Positions 13,901 to 20,551 of a stretch of DNA of 25,610 nt are shown here, piece after piece. The stretch covers positions 1-25,610 of the forward strand of contig DASTMZ010000184.1 in NCBI GenBank assembly GCA_035713725.1. Direction: 5' to 3'. Under the pieces are notes generated by a model, which searched no databases, was not told the DNA's origin, and was given only the letters and a program-made list of their open reading frames with translations. A program made the translations under genes and the position numbers. Positions within the stretch are counted from its first letter, which is position 1. Each line of letters starts with the position of its first letter. This DNA comes from DASQPR01 sp035713725. Lineage in GTDB: Bacteria; Actinomycetota; Actinomycetes; Mycobacteriales; Micromonosporaceae.

Positions 13901-15443
13901 TCACACCCCGCGCGAGGTGACGTGTTACTGCTTGGACTTCGGTGGCGGTGGGCTCGGCACGATGCGGGACGTACCCCATGTCGGCGCGGTCGCCGGTCGT
14001 CTCGCGGTCGACGCCGTCCGGCGCACCGTCGGCGAGGTGGCGACCGTCCTCGCCGATCGGGAGCGCGCGTTCGCGTCGGCGGGCGTCGAATCCTTCGCGC
14101 AGCTCAGGCAGCGCCGCATCGCCTCGGCACAAGATGCGGCACCGGCACAAGATGCGGCCTCGGCACAAGACACGGCGACACATGCCGGCGCGGCGAGGCA
14201 CGGCCCGGCGGCGACCCAGGCTGGCGCGCCCGCTCGTCACGGCGTCTCCATGCCCGAAGCCACCGCCGAACCCGCGCCCGACGCGTACGGCGACGTGTTC
14301 CTGATCATCGACGGATGGTCGACGGTCCGCGCGGAATATGACGACCTCGAAGCGGTCATCACCGACATCGCGACTCGCGGCCTGTCCTACGGCGTCCACG
14401 TGGTCATCACCGCTGGGCGGTGGACAGACATTCGACCGGCACTACGTGACCTCCTCGGCTCACGCCTCGAGCTGCGTCTCGGCGATCCGACCGACTCGCA
14501 GATCTCCCGGAAGTTCGCAAACGACGTGCCCGAGCGCGCGCCCGGACGAGGCATCACGACGGACGGGCTGCACTTCCTGGCCGCGTCCCCGACCATCGCC
14601 GGCCTGTCGACGGACGACCTCGTCGCCGCGGTCCGAGCGGCGTGGCGCGGGCCGGGAGCGCCACCGGTGCGCGAGTTGCCGGCCATCGTCGCGTACGAGC
14701 AAATCGCCGTCGGCCCGACCGACGACGGCCCGGTGCGGCCCGCGGCGCTGACGCTACCGATCGGCCTCAGCGAGACCGATCTGCGGCCGGTGAGCCTCGA
14801 CTTCGCCACCGACCCGCATTTCCTGGTGTTCGGCGACAGTGGCAGCGGCAAGTCGGCGTTCCTGCGCTCACTTGCGCTGTCGCTTACCCACCGGTTCCGC
14901 CCCGAGCAGGCTCGCTTCCTCGTGCTCGACTACCGCCGGAGCATGCTCGGTGAGATCGAGGCCGACCACCTGATCGGCTACGCGACGTCGAGCGGGCAGG
15001 CGACCGAACTGATGGAGTCGGTCGCCGCGTATATGGCCGATCGCCTGCCCGGACCGGACGTCACGCCGGCGCAATTGCGTACGCGCTCGTGGTGGTCCGG
15101 TCCGGAGTGCTTCGTGCTTGTCGACGACTATGACCTGATCGCGTCCGGCGCCGCCAACCCGCTGACGCCGCTGCTCGATTATTTGCCGCAGGCCCGTGAC
15201 GTTGGACTGCATCTGGTGGTCGCGCGGCGGTCCGGCGGTGCGGTGCGCGCGATGTTCGAGCCGACGCTGGCGCGGATGAAGGAGCTCGCGACGCCCGGCC
15301 TCATCATGTCCGGTGACCGCGAGGAGGGCGTCATCCTCGGCCAAGTACGCCCGCAGCCGATGCCGCCCGGTCGGGGCACCCTGGTGAACCGGCGCGATGG
15401 CGCGCGGCTGATCCAGGTCGCGTTCAGCCCACCGTCCGAGTAG
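10959..15443 (+). CDS. eccC: Type VII secretion motor ATPase EccC (fused EccCa-EccCb)
   Basis: Encodes about 1494 aa from GTG 10959; the frame opens at 10875, and ATG 10977 is also possible with GGGAG upstream. EccC drives export of WXG100/Esx-type proteins. The N-terminus has the family's R-R-P-A-P-P-L-P-x-G-D-L segment followed by two membrane helices, and then three FtsK/SpoIIIE-type ATPase domains. Walker A motifs are G-A-T-G-A-G-K-S (590-597), G-G-P-Q-A-G-K-S (961-968) and G-D-S-G-S-G-K-S (1292-1299). ATPase 1 has Walker B D703-E704; domains 2 and 3 end theirs in I-D-G and V-D-D, so they lack the catalytic Glu, as is usual for EccC. Known EccC proteins are about 1300-1400 aa; the extra length comes from a Gly/Ser/Ala-rich insertion at about 315-419 and a repetitive Ala/Gln insertion in ATPase 2. 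Confidence 0.95.
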   Translation: MGAATGMVAVRRAARRPAPPLPTGDLVIPTPPSLPPPPASRWSQVAMAVPMLTGTLATALLFAGRQGGTYSYVIGGVFGISSLGMLATSFGGGVAGRQKRADLAVARTDYLRQLRALRARVRQSARAQRTALSYRHPAPRDLWSAVDSFRLWERRPSDADFAVVRVGTGRQELATALVPPAANGTDEVEPISAAALRAFLATYAVVPDLPVSVALHSFPRVHVDGSPGGRALVRAMLAQLSVFHAPPDLIVAACVGADRWADWDYLKWLPHAGHPSRRDALGPTRLVTGRVADLEALLGPLVAGRPRVTAAPDGASFGVATVGAFGATAGGLGANSGFGTPTSYATGGGFGTGGGFGSASESAGLGAPGSAAGGFDSGSSRSGGFVPGVIPGARAGSSLGVGPLGLASTANAGAAAVGGPTIVVVLDGGDPTGSEHLLSAGGLAGVCVIDLDNAAPRLPSETAIALTVDDHGVLRAGDTEVGAADALSLASAEALARQLSPRRLIGDAGTSGRSVSATADQASTILDVALADLLGIGDPAKIDLATAWAPRPPRDRLRVPIGIGADGAPVVLDLKEAAQDGMGPHGLLIGATGAGKSELLRTLVLGLAATHDSETLNFVLIDFKGGATFASLDRLPHTAAVITNLADELVLVDRMTDALNGELVRRQNLLRQAGNLASLRDYERARAAGAPFPPLPVLLIVCDEFSELLSAKPEFIDLFVAIGRLGRSLGVHLLLASQRLEEGRLRGLDTHLSYRIGLRTFSAMESRTVLGVPDAYELPRAPGHGYLKFATDPLVRFRAAYVSGPYESTTGPLDPEVETHVPWQVLPFTAAPLTVPAPRAGDALDAVGSGGAQTHDGPTAATFRVGAATGPSLLDLVADALHGAGTPAHQVWLPPLAEHAHLDELLGPVGSDSSRGMTVLEPARRGGLRVPVALIDRPFDQRRDPLFLELGSAAGHVAIVGGPQAGKSTIVRTLIASLALTHTPREVTCYCLDFGGGGLGTMRDVPHVGAVAGRLAVDAVRRTVGEVATVLADRERAFASAGVESFAQLRQRRIASAQDAAPAQDAASAQDTATHAGAARHGPAATQAGAPARHGVSMPEATAEPAPDAYGDVFLIIDGWSTVRAEYDDLEAVITDIATRGLSYGVHVVITAGRWTDIRPALRDLLGSRLELRLGDPTDSQISRKFANDVPERAPGRGITTDGLHFLAASPTIAGLSTDDLVAAVRAAWRGPGAPPVRELPAIVAYEQIAVGPTDDGPVRPAALTLPIGLSETDLRPVSLDFATDPHFLVFGDSGSGKSAFLRSLALSLTHRFRPEQARFLVLDYRRSMLGEIEADHLIGYATSSGQATELMESVAAYMADRLPGPDVTPAQLRTRSWWSGPECFVLVDDYDLIASGAANPLTPLLDYLPQARDVGLHLVVARRSGGAVRAMFEPTLARMKELATPGLIMSGDREEGVILGQVRPQPMPPGRGTLVNRRDGARLIQVAFSPPSE
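14125..14178 (+). repeat. Three tandem 18-bp units inside eccC
   Basis: Units at 14125-14142, 14143-14160 and 14161-14178 share CGGCACAAGA-(T/C)-(G/A)-CGG. Being 18 bp they keep the frame and encode repeated A-Q-D-(A/T)-A-(P/S/T) hexapeptides. They begin a ~50-residue low-complexity insertion before the Walker B strand of ATPase 2, and the copy number could vary by slippage. Confidence 0.8.
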
Positions 15444-15467
15444 GGTTCCGCCGCGGCCGCACGCGCG

Positions 15468-16661
15468 CTAGTCGGTGCAGGCGCCGGTCGACACGCGACT
15501 CGTTGCATTACGCCCGGCCGAGATCACCGGCGCGGCCTCCTCGGCAGTCAGCGCGAAGCCGGTCTGCGAATCGTCGGCGGCCGCCGCGAATACCACTCCC
15601 AGCACGTCGCCGCCGGTCGACATGAGCGGCCCACCGGAGTTCCCGGACTGCACGAGACCCCGAATCGTGTAGATGTCGCGCGTGACAAACCGGTCGTCGT
15701 AGATGTCCGGGCCGCGGATCAGCCCGACGTCGCGAACCCGGGCGGGCTGCGCGTTGTAGCCGCCGTCGAGCGGGAAGCCGAGCACGATCGCATCCGCGTC
15801 GGTGGCCGCTCGTACGTCCGAGATGGGGAGTACGGGCGAGTCCAGGCCGGGTACGTCGATCACGGCGAGATCGCGCTCCGGGTCGTAGAGGACCACGGTT
15901 CCGGCCAGCCCGCGGCCCTGCCCGCCGACGAGCACCTGGGTCCGCCGCGTTCCGGCCACGACATGCGCGTTGGTGAGCACGTGATCGGGCGCGAACACGA
16001 AGCCGGAACCCTCGATCCGCCGATTGCAACTCGGTGCACTGCCTTCGATCTTCACGACCGACTGCTCGGCACGGCGGACGACCGCCGAGTTTCGCAGCGC
16101 CGAGTCCGGCGCCGGCACCTGCCGCACGGTGGTCGGCACCAGGCCACCGAACACATCCGGGAAGCCGCTGGTGTCAACCGTGCTCCGCAACTCGTTGGAC
16201 AGCGCCTGTGCGGCCTGCGGCATGACGTCGTTCACACCGCGCAGCACCGAACTCGTCCGGATGGCACGCGAGAGACCGGCCATTGGCGACGACGCGAGCG
16301 GAGCGGCGACCAGCCACACCACGACGAGCAGGGCGATCACCGACACGAACGCGCCACCGATGTCGTCGAGCGTCTGCCCAGTGCGATTGTGGATGTTCCG
16401 TCGGATCCGGAATCCGAGCCAGTTGGCCAGGCCCTGGCCGGCGAGCGCGATGCCGAAGACCACGATGAGCGTCACGATGACGCGCGCCGACTCGCTGTGG
16501 AACAGACCGCCGATCAGCGGCCCGAGCTGGAGTCCGATGGCCGCGCCACCGAAGAAACCGATGAAGGACAGCAGCCCGACCACGAATCCCTGACGATAGC
16601 CGTTGATCGCGAAGACGATCATTAGCAAGATCAGCACGAGGTCGAGCACTGTCCCAGGCAC
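15468..16661 (-). CDS. marP: MarP-family membrane serine protease
   Basis: Encodes 397 aa from GTG 16661, the same length I recall for M. tuberculosis MarP (Rv3671c); an upstream in-frame start at 16811 would add 50 non-conserved residues inside nudL. The first ~160 residues are a CvpA-like domain with four membrane helices. A periplasmic chymotrypsin-like domain follows, with triad His233 (T-N-A-H-V-V-A-G), Asp264 (E-R-D-L-A-V) and Ser342 (G-N-S-G-G-P-L). A Cys in A-P-S-C-N and a second in the C-terminal G-A-C-T-D match the disulfide that holds MarP active. In mycobacteria MarP is needed for acid and oxidative stress survival through cell-wall hydrolase processing; that role is inferred here. 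It is the last gene of the operon, 85 nt after the NUDIX gene, and converges on eccC 24 nt away. Confidence 0.94.
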   Translation of the reverse strand: MPGTVLDLVLILLMIVFAINGYRQGFVVGLLSFIGFFGGAAIGLQLGPLIGGLFHSESARVIVTLIVVFGIALAGQGLANWLGFRIRRNIHNRTGQTLDDIGGAFVSVIALLVVVWLVAAPLASSPMAGLSRAIRTSSVLRGVNDVMPQAAQALSNELRSTVDTSGFPDVFGGLVPTTVRQVPAPDSALRNSAVVRRAEQSVVKIEGSAPSCNRRIEGSGFVFAPDHVLTNAHVVAGTRRTQVLVGGQGRGLAGTVVLYDPERDLAVIDVPGLDSPVLPISDVRAATDADAIVLGFPLDGGYNAQPARVRDVGLIRGPDIYDDRFVTRDIYTIRGLVQSGNSGGPLMSTGGDVLGVVFAAAADDSQTGFALTAEEAAPVISAGRNATSRVSTGACTD

Positions 16662-16746
16662 GGATCCAGGGTACGGGTCGTTGCACGCAAGTGGCTGTGC
16701 ACGAGCGGTGACCAGGGGGCACCGCATCGATGCCGCATGTGGTCGG

Positions 16747-17391
16747 TCAGTTACCCGTGACGGGCAGATCCTCCGGTGGCGCAGTGGTGTCCCACGGTCG
16801 CGCCCACCCACCCATCTCGAGAAGGATCGTCAGGATCCCGGCGGTAAAACCCCAGACCAGCATGTTCTCGGTGCGAAACGCCGGGCCGATCCACCCACTG
16901 CGGTGCCGCAGCCGCAGCCGGTTTGCCGGGTCGGCAAGGTGCGCGACCGGTACGCGCGCGACAAGCTCCACCTCGCGCGGATCGGCGGGCGCGACCGGAT
17001 GTGGCGCGCGCCACCATGCGAGGACCGGCGTCACCACGTAACCGCTGACCGGGATCCAGAGCACCGGCAACGTAGCTTGCACGTCGACGGTCGTTGGATC
17101 GAGCCCAACCTCCTCGTTCGCCTCACGCAGTGCGGTGGCAACCGCGTCCTTGTCGGACGGATCGACTCCGCCTCCCGGGAATGCCGGCTGCCCGGCGTGA
17201 TTGCGCATGTCGGCGGCCCGCTGCAGCAACAGCACGTCGGGACCGCTTGCTCGATCGTCGGCGAGCAGGATCAACACGGCACTCGGCCGGCCGCCCTCGT
17301 CGGGTGCGACGAGCCGGCTGAAGTCTTCGGAACGTGCCGCGTGGACGCGTTCCAGCAGCGAGCCCCACCACGCGGGCAGCGCGCCGGTCAT
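16747..17391 (-). CDS. nudL: CoA pyrophosphatase-type NUDIX hydrolase
   Basis: Encodes 214 aa. The sequence L-L-L-Q-R, R-x-H-A-G-Q-P-A-F-P-G-G then A-L-R-E-A-N-E-E-V-G-L is the UPF0035 plus NUDIX-box signature of CoA diphosphohydrolases, which split CoA into 4'-phosphopantetheine and 3',5'-ADP. The first Glu of the generic NUDIX box is Lys here, but the two metal-binding Glu of R-E-x-x-E-E are intact and family members vary at that position. The ATG overlaps the TGA of the thioredoxin-like gene (ATGA), so translation is coupled. Synteny matches M. tuberculosis Rv3672c. The open frame continues far upstream to 18000, but that part is a shadow of the neighbouring gene. Confidence 0.9.
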   Translation of the reverse strand: MTGALPAWWGSLLERVHAARSEDFSRLVAPDEGGRPSAVLILLADDRASGPDVLLLQRAADMRNHAGQPAFPGGGVDPSDKDAVATALREANEEVGLDPTTVDVQATLPVLWIPVSGYVVTPVLAWWRAPHPVAPADPREVELVARVPVAHLADPANRLRLRHRSGWIGPAFRTENMLVWGFTAGILTILLEMGGWARPWDTTAPPEDLPVTGN

Positions 17392-18077
17392 CCGTGCACC
17401 GTCACGCCCAGGTACTGGGCGGCGAGCGCCTCGAGGTGGGCGGTGTCGAGGATGGTCCCGCTCTCGTACACGTAGCGGACGACCCCGCCCGGCGCGACGA
17501 ACAGCGTGGCCGGCAGCCCGCGACCCGCCGTCGCCTGGTAGATGTGCTGACCGGGGTCGAACACCATCGGGTACGTCAGCCCAAGGTCGGCCACCACTGA
17601 GCGGGCCGCGTTCCGCTCGTCCGCGGTGTCCACGCCGACCACCGTGACCGATGTGCCGGCCGCCTTCGCAAACGCCTCGACGTTCGGCAGCTCGGCGTGA
17701 CAAGGCAAGCAATATGACGCCCACAGGTTGACGACCGCGGGCTTGGTGAGCACGTCGAGGCGGACCGTGCCGCTGCCGTCGAAACAGTCGACCGGCTGCG
17801 CGGGGATCCGCAGACCAGCCCGCACGCCGGTGACGGTCGGCGCGTCGGTCGCCGTCGGTGCGCTGGTGACGGCGGGCGTGCTGGTCGCGGTTGGCGGCTG
17901 AGCGCCGCTCGTCACCGCTGGGGCCGCAGCGGACGCGGCGGGTGCGCTCGACGAGAGGCACGTCCCCGTTACTCGGGCGGGGGTGCCGGAGGACGAACAC
18001 GCCGCGGTCCCGCCGACGATCAGCATCGCGGCGGCCACGAACGCAAGGCTCGTGACCGCGGCGCGTTTGCGAATCAC
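17388..18077 (-). CDS. TlpA/ResA-like thioredoxin-fold lipoprotein
   Basis: Encodes 229 aa. The N-terminus has basic R-K-R, a hydrophobic segment and then G-T-A-A-C, so Cys27 may be lipidated, though Thr at -3 is not ideal; otherwise the segment is a membrane anchor. A Thr/Pro/Ala linker (about 35-80) leads to a thioredoxin fold facing outside the membrane, with active site W-A-S-Y-C-L-P-C near residues 118-125, an x-x-G-V-D-T strand and the cis-Pro loop G-L-P-A-T. Such proteins move electrons or shuffle disulfides outside the membrane. Two further Cys sit in the linker region (G-T-C-L and V-D-C-F). The GTG start overlaps the nth stop as GTGA and its stop overlaps the NUDIX start, which corresponds to Rv3673c in the mycobacterial order. 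Confidence 0.88.
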   Translation of the reverse strand: MIRKRAAVTSLAFVAAAMLIVGGTAACSSSGTPARVTGTCLSSSAPAASAAAPAVTSGAQPPTATSTPAVTSAPTATDAPTVTGVRAGLRIPAQPVDCFDGSGTVRLDVLTKPAVVNLWASYCLPCHAELPNVEAFAKAAGTSVTVVGVDTADERNAARSVVADLGLTYPMVFDPGQHIYQATAGRGLPATLFVAPGGVVRYVYESGTILDTAHLEALAAQYLGVTVHG

Positions 18078-18865
18078 GTCTCGACGCCGGCCCGTGCCGC
18101 GAGCTCCGCGACTCGCGGGCCCTTCAGCAGCTTCACGGCAACCGACGGATCGGTGGGACCGGTGCCGTAGGACGGGCACATGGCGGCCAACGTACATGCG
18201 CCGCACGCCGGCCGCCGCGCGTGGCAGACCCGCCGCCCGTGGAAGATCACTCGATGGGACAGCATCGTCCAGTCACGCTTCTCGATCAGCGCGCCGACGG
18301 CGTGCTCGATCTTCACCGGGTCATGCTCGGTGGTCCACGCAAAGCGCCGCACGAGCCGCTGGAAGTGCGTGTCGACGGTGATGCCCGGGATGCCGAATGC
18401 GTTGCCGAGCACGACGTTAGCGGTCTTCCGTCCGACTCCGGGCAACGAGTCAAGGTCGGCGAGCTTGGCCGGGACCTCGCCGTCGTAGCGCGCGACGAGA
18501 GCCTCGCCGAGGCTCATCAACGACTTCGCCTTGTTCCGGAAGAAGCCGGTCGGCTTCAGTATCTCCTCGAGTTCCGCACGATCCGCCGCGGCGTAGTCGG
18601 CCGCCGTCCGGTATTTCGCGAACACCTTCGGCGTGGTCTGGTTGATCATCTTGTCGGTCGACTGCGCCGACAGGATCGTCGCTACGAGCAGCTCGAGCGG
18701 GCTCGTGAAGTCCAGCTCGCAGTGTGCGTCCGGATGTGTCAACGCCAACTCGCGCGCCATCTTGCGGGCCCGGCGCGTGCGGCTCAGCGTCGTCTCGTTG
18801 GTTGCGTTGAATGCGCGGATCGCCTTGGGCCGGCTCGTCGTGGCAGCCGTCGCCGTCTTCGTCAC
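18074..18865 (-). CDS. nth: Endonuclease III (base-excision repair glycosylase/AP lyase)
   Basis: Encodes 263 aa. Nth removes oxidised pyrimidines from DNA and nicks the abasic site. The helix-hairpin-helix L-P-G-V-G-R-K-T-A carries the catalytic Lys and T-V-D-T-H the catalytic Asp. The 4Fe-4S ligands are C-x6-C-x2-C-x5-C in C-H-A-R-R-P-A-C-G-A-C-T-L-A-A-M-C. A C-terminal tail of about 40 residues is longer than in E. coli. GTG at 18865 overlaps the cbiZ stop (GTGA), and the first ~30 residues are basic and weakly conserved, so a later start is possible. Confidence 0.96.
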   Translation of the reverse strand: MTKTATAATTSRPKAIRAFNATNETTLSRTRRARKMARELALTHPDAHCELDFTSPLELLVATILSAQSTDKMINQTTPKVFAKYRTAADYAAADRAELEEILKPTGFFRNKAKSLMSLGEALVARYDGEVPAKLADLDSLPGVGRKTANVVLGNAFGIPGITVDTHFQRLVRRFAWTTEHDPVKIEHAVGALIEKRDWTMLSHRVIFHGRRVCHARRPACGACTLAAMCPSYGTGPTDPSVAVKLLKGPRVAELAARAGVET

Positions 18866-19572
18866 GCAGGCGAGCCTACGTCCCCGCTACGACCGAAGAC
18901 CGAGCCGGGCGCGGCGACCGAGTCGGACCACGACCGTCCGGCATCGAGCCACGCGCGGCCTCCGTCGCGCACCGCTTCGTGCACGACGCGTGCGATCCGA
19001 GCGCCCCATGTCGAGCGCGGTCCGCCGTACGCCTCGATCGGTCCGTTCGCCAGGCAGGTCACACAGGTCGCGTCGGTTGCCGTACCGGTGGCCTCGACGC
19101 CCAGCTCCCATAGCGCCTGTGCCTTGGCCTCGGCGACCGTCGCAACGGCGTTCACGAGCGCCGCGTCGGACAGGCGGACCGGCACCCGTACCAGGCAATT
19201 GATCGTGCCTGGCGCGCACCGGACCGGTTGGCCCTGCCCAGCCGCCGCCCACGTGGGCGCGCCGAGTCCGACGGTGACGACGGCCGCCACGCCGGTGTCG
19301 CGCCGCACCAGGTGCTCGCGCACATCGACGCCCGTCATCATGGCCACGCCCGGTTCGACAAGGTCGAGGTCCGCGGCGATCTCCGCGAGATGGACGTCCG
19401 GGTCCGTGCGTCGATAATCCATGGGTACGGTGGCGTTGAGCGCCCAGGTGCGCAGGCCGAGGCCGCCACCGAGTGGCCCGGACGAGATCGCGAGCTCCGG
19501 CGCGGCCATGCGCCACACGAGCACCGGGATTCGCAAGCCGGCGTCAATGCGTTCCACGACTGTCATGTCCAC
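18862..19572 (-). CDS. cbiZ: Adenosylcobinamide amidohydrolase CbiZ
   Basis: Encodes 236 aa. CbiZ hydrolyses the aminopropanol side chain of adenosylcobinamide to give adenosylcobyric acid, so that scavenged corrinoids can be rebuilt as a native B12 form. Family features are visible: G-P-L-G-G-G-L near the N-terminus, T-V-G-L-G-A-P, the I-N-C-L-V-x-V-x-x-x-L-S-D-A-A-L-V-N-A-V strand and helix, E-A-K-A-Q-A-L, and G-T-A-T-D-A-T. The start is GTG 19572 or ATG 19566; neither has a strong ribosome site. It is the first gene of a coupled operon with nth. No other cobalamin gene or riboswitch is in the window. Confidence 0.85.
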   Translation of the reverse strand: MDMTVVERIDAGLRIPVLVWRMAAPELAISSGPLGGGLGLRTWALNATVPMDYRRTDPDVHLAEIAADLDLVEPGVAMMTGVDVREHLVRRDTGVAAVVTVGLGAPTWAAAGQGQPVRCAPGTINCLVRVPVRLSDAALVNAVATVAEAKAQALWELGVEATGTATDATCVTCLANGPIEAYGGPRSTWGARIARVVHEAVRDGGRAWLDAGRSWSDSVAAPGSVFGRSGDVGSPA

Positions 19573-19658
19573 GCCAGATATCGTGCCCGGTCCACTCCGT
19601 ACGGTGTGCGTCGGGGAATGCGCGCGGGGTCCGGGTGGGTTGTCTGGGTGGTCTACGT

Positions 19659-19708
19659 CACGGATCGCCGTGTGCCTAGACTGACTCAGCGGCGATATAT
19701 AGGAGAGG
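19659..19708 (+). promoter_or_regulatory. crp promoter with palindromic operator and strong ribosome site
   Basis: A -10-like TAGACT (19677-19682) is preceded at 4 nt by a perfect palindrome CACGG-ATCG-CCGTG (19659-19672) in the -35 to -10 spacer, a position where a bound protein would block polymerase. AGGAGAGG (19701-19708) is an excellent ribosome site 7 nt before the crp ATG. The palindrome is not the usual GTGA-N6-TCAC Crp site, so autoregulation is not shown. Confidence 0.45.
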
Positions 19709-19715
19709 GTGCGCG

Positions 19716-20393
19716 ATGGATGAAGTGCTGGCCCGGAGCGGCATTTTCCAGGGCGTCGACCCAGATGCGTCAGAGGTTCTCGCCAAGGACATGGAGATCA
19801 TCGAGGTCCGCAAGGGCGACGTCGTCTTCAACGAAGGCGAACCCGGAGACAGCCTGTATATCGTGCTTAGCGGCAAGATCAAGTTGGGTCGCCGCGCCGC
19901 GGACGGCCGCCAGAACCTCATCGCGTTGATGGGACCGTCCGACATGCTCGGTGAGCTGTCGCTATTCGATCCCGGCCCGCGGACGGCAACGGCCACCGCC
20001 GTCACGGACACCCGTGTGGCTCGCCTACGCAAGCAGGCGCTGCGGCCGTGGCTCACGAATCGTCCGGAGATCGCCGAGCAGTTGCTGCGCGTGCTCGCGC
20101 GCCGCCTGCGCCGGACGAACGATGCGCTCGCCGACCTGATCTTCACGGACGTGCCGGGGCGCGTCGCCAAGAACCTCTTGCAGATGGCGGGCCGCTTCGG
20201 CTCCCGCGACGGTGGCGTCCTGCGCGTTACCCACGATCTGACTCAGGAGGAGCTGGCTCAGCTCGTCGGCGCGTCGCGCGAGACGGTGAACAAGGCACTT
20301 GCCGACTTCGCATCCCGTGGTTGGCTGCGGCTCGACGGCAAGAGCGTGATCGTGCTCGACCCCGAGCGACTGGCTCGGCGCGCTCGCGTCTGA
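19716..20393 (+). CDS. crp: Crp/Fnr-family cAMP receptor protein
   Basis: Encodes 225 aa, closely matching the 224-aa mycobacterial Crp (Rv3676). Residues ~1-115 are a cyclic-nucleotide-binding domain with G-E-P-G-D-S-L-Y-I-V-L-S-G and the phosphate-binding G-E-L-S-L-F-D-P-G-P-R-T-A-T. A dimerisation helix follows, then a winged helix-turn-helix (T-Q-E-E-L-A-Q-L-V-G-A-S-R-E-T-V-N-K, about 169-186). It is a global regulator of carbon and respiratory genes that binds DNA as a dimer, with or without cAMP in this lineage. The strong ribosome site fixes the start. It is divergent from cbiZ-nth and alone in its unit, ending at a hairpin 7 nt past the stop. Confidence 0.97.
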   Translation: MDEVLARSGIFQGVDPDASEVLAKDMEIIEVRKGDVVFNEGEPGDSLYIVLSGKIKLGRRAADGRQNLIALMGPSDMLGELSLFDPGPRTATATAVTDTRVARLRKQALRPWLTNRPEIAEQLLRVLARRLRRTNDALADLIFTDVPGRVAKNLLQMAGRFGSRDGGVLRVTHDLTQEELAQLVGASRETVNKALADFASRGWLRLDGKSVIVLDPERLARRARV

Positions 20394-20400
20394 CCGACTC

Positions 20401-20430
20401 CATGATCGCGGTATCCGCACCGCGGTCGTG
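20401..20430 (+). terminator. crp terminator hairpin
   Basis: A 12-bp stem (20401-20412 with 20419-20430; ten Watson-Crick and two G-T pairs) closes a 6-nt loop 7 nt after the crp TGA. There is no T tract. Confidence 0.7.
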
Positions 20431-20435
20431 CCTAA

Positions 20436-20453
20436 GGCGCGCTTGTTAGCGCC
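20436..20453 (+). terminator. Second short hairpin after crp
   Basis: GGCGC (20436-20440) pairs with GCGCC (20449-20453) over an 8-nt loop, 5 nt after the first hairpin. It may assist termination. Confidence 0.35.
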
Positions 20454-20501
20454 GACTGCGGTGAAAGTTGCGGTGATCTTGGTCGCGTGAGCGACACGCC
20501 G

Positions 20502-20533
20502 ACAAAACATGCAGGCTTGACTGTTTGTTTTGT
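20502..20533. promoter_or_regulatory. Long inverted repeat upstream of tetR, possible TetR operator
   Basis: ACAAAACA (20502-20509) and TGTTTTGT (20526-20533) are perfect inverted copies separated by 16 nt. The spacer contains TTGACT (20517-20522), a good -35 hexamer for the downstream genes. The site ends 18 nt before the tetR GTG. It is the natural candidate for the autoregulatory site of the TetR protein. Confidence 0.5.
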
Positions 20534-20551
20534 ACGGGTCACCCTCGACGA

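Noticed and set aside
14281..15180. Missing catalytic Glu after the Walker B Asp in EccC ATPase domains 2 and 3 as degeneration
   Set aside because: Degenerate second and third ATPase sites are normal in EccC; ATPase 1, the main motor, has the D-E pair.
17130..17210. Lys in place of the first Glu of the NUDIX box as a sign of a dead enzyme
   Set aside because: CoA-pyrophosphatase (UPF0035) members vary at this position and the metal-binding R-E-x-x-E-E core is intact.
17392..18000. The upstream part of the NUDIX frame, which could suggest a 417-aa fusion protein
   Set aside because: The added sequence is Arg-rich shadow of the thioredoxin-like gene, and the ATGA overlap at 17388-17391 gives a natural start for the NUDIX protein.
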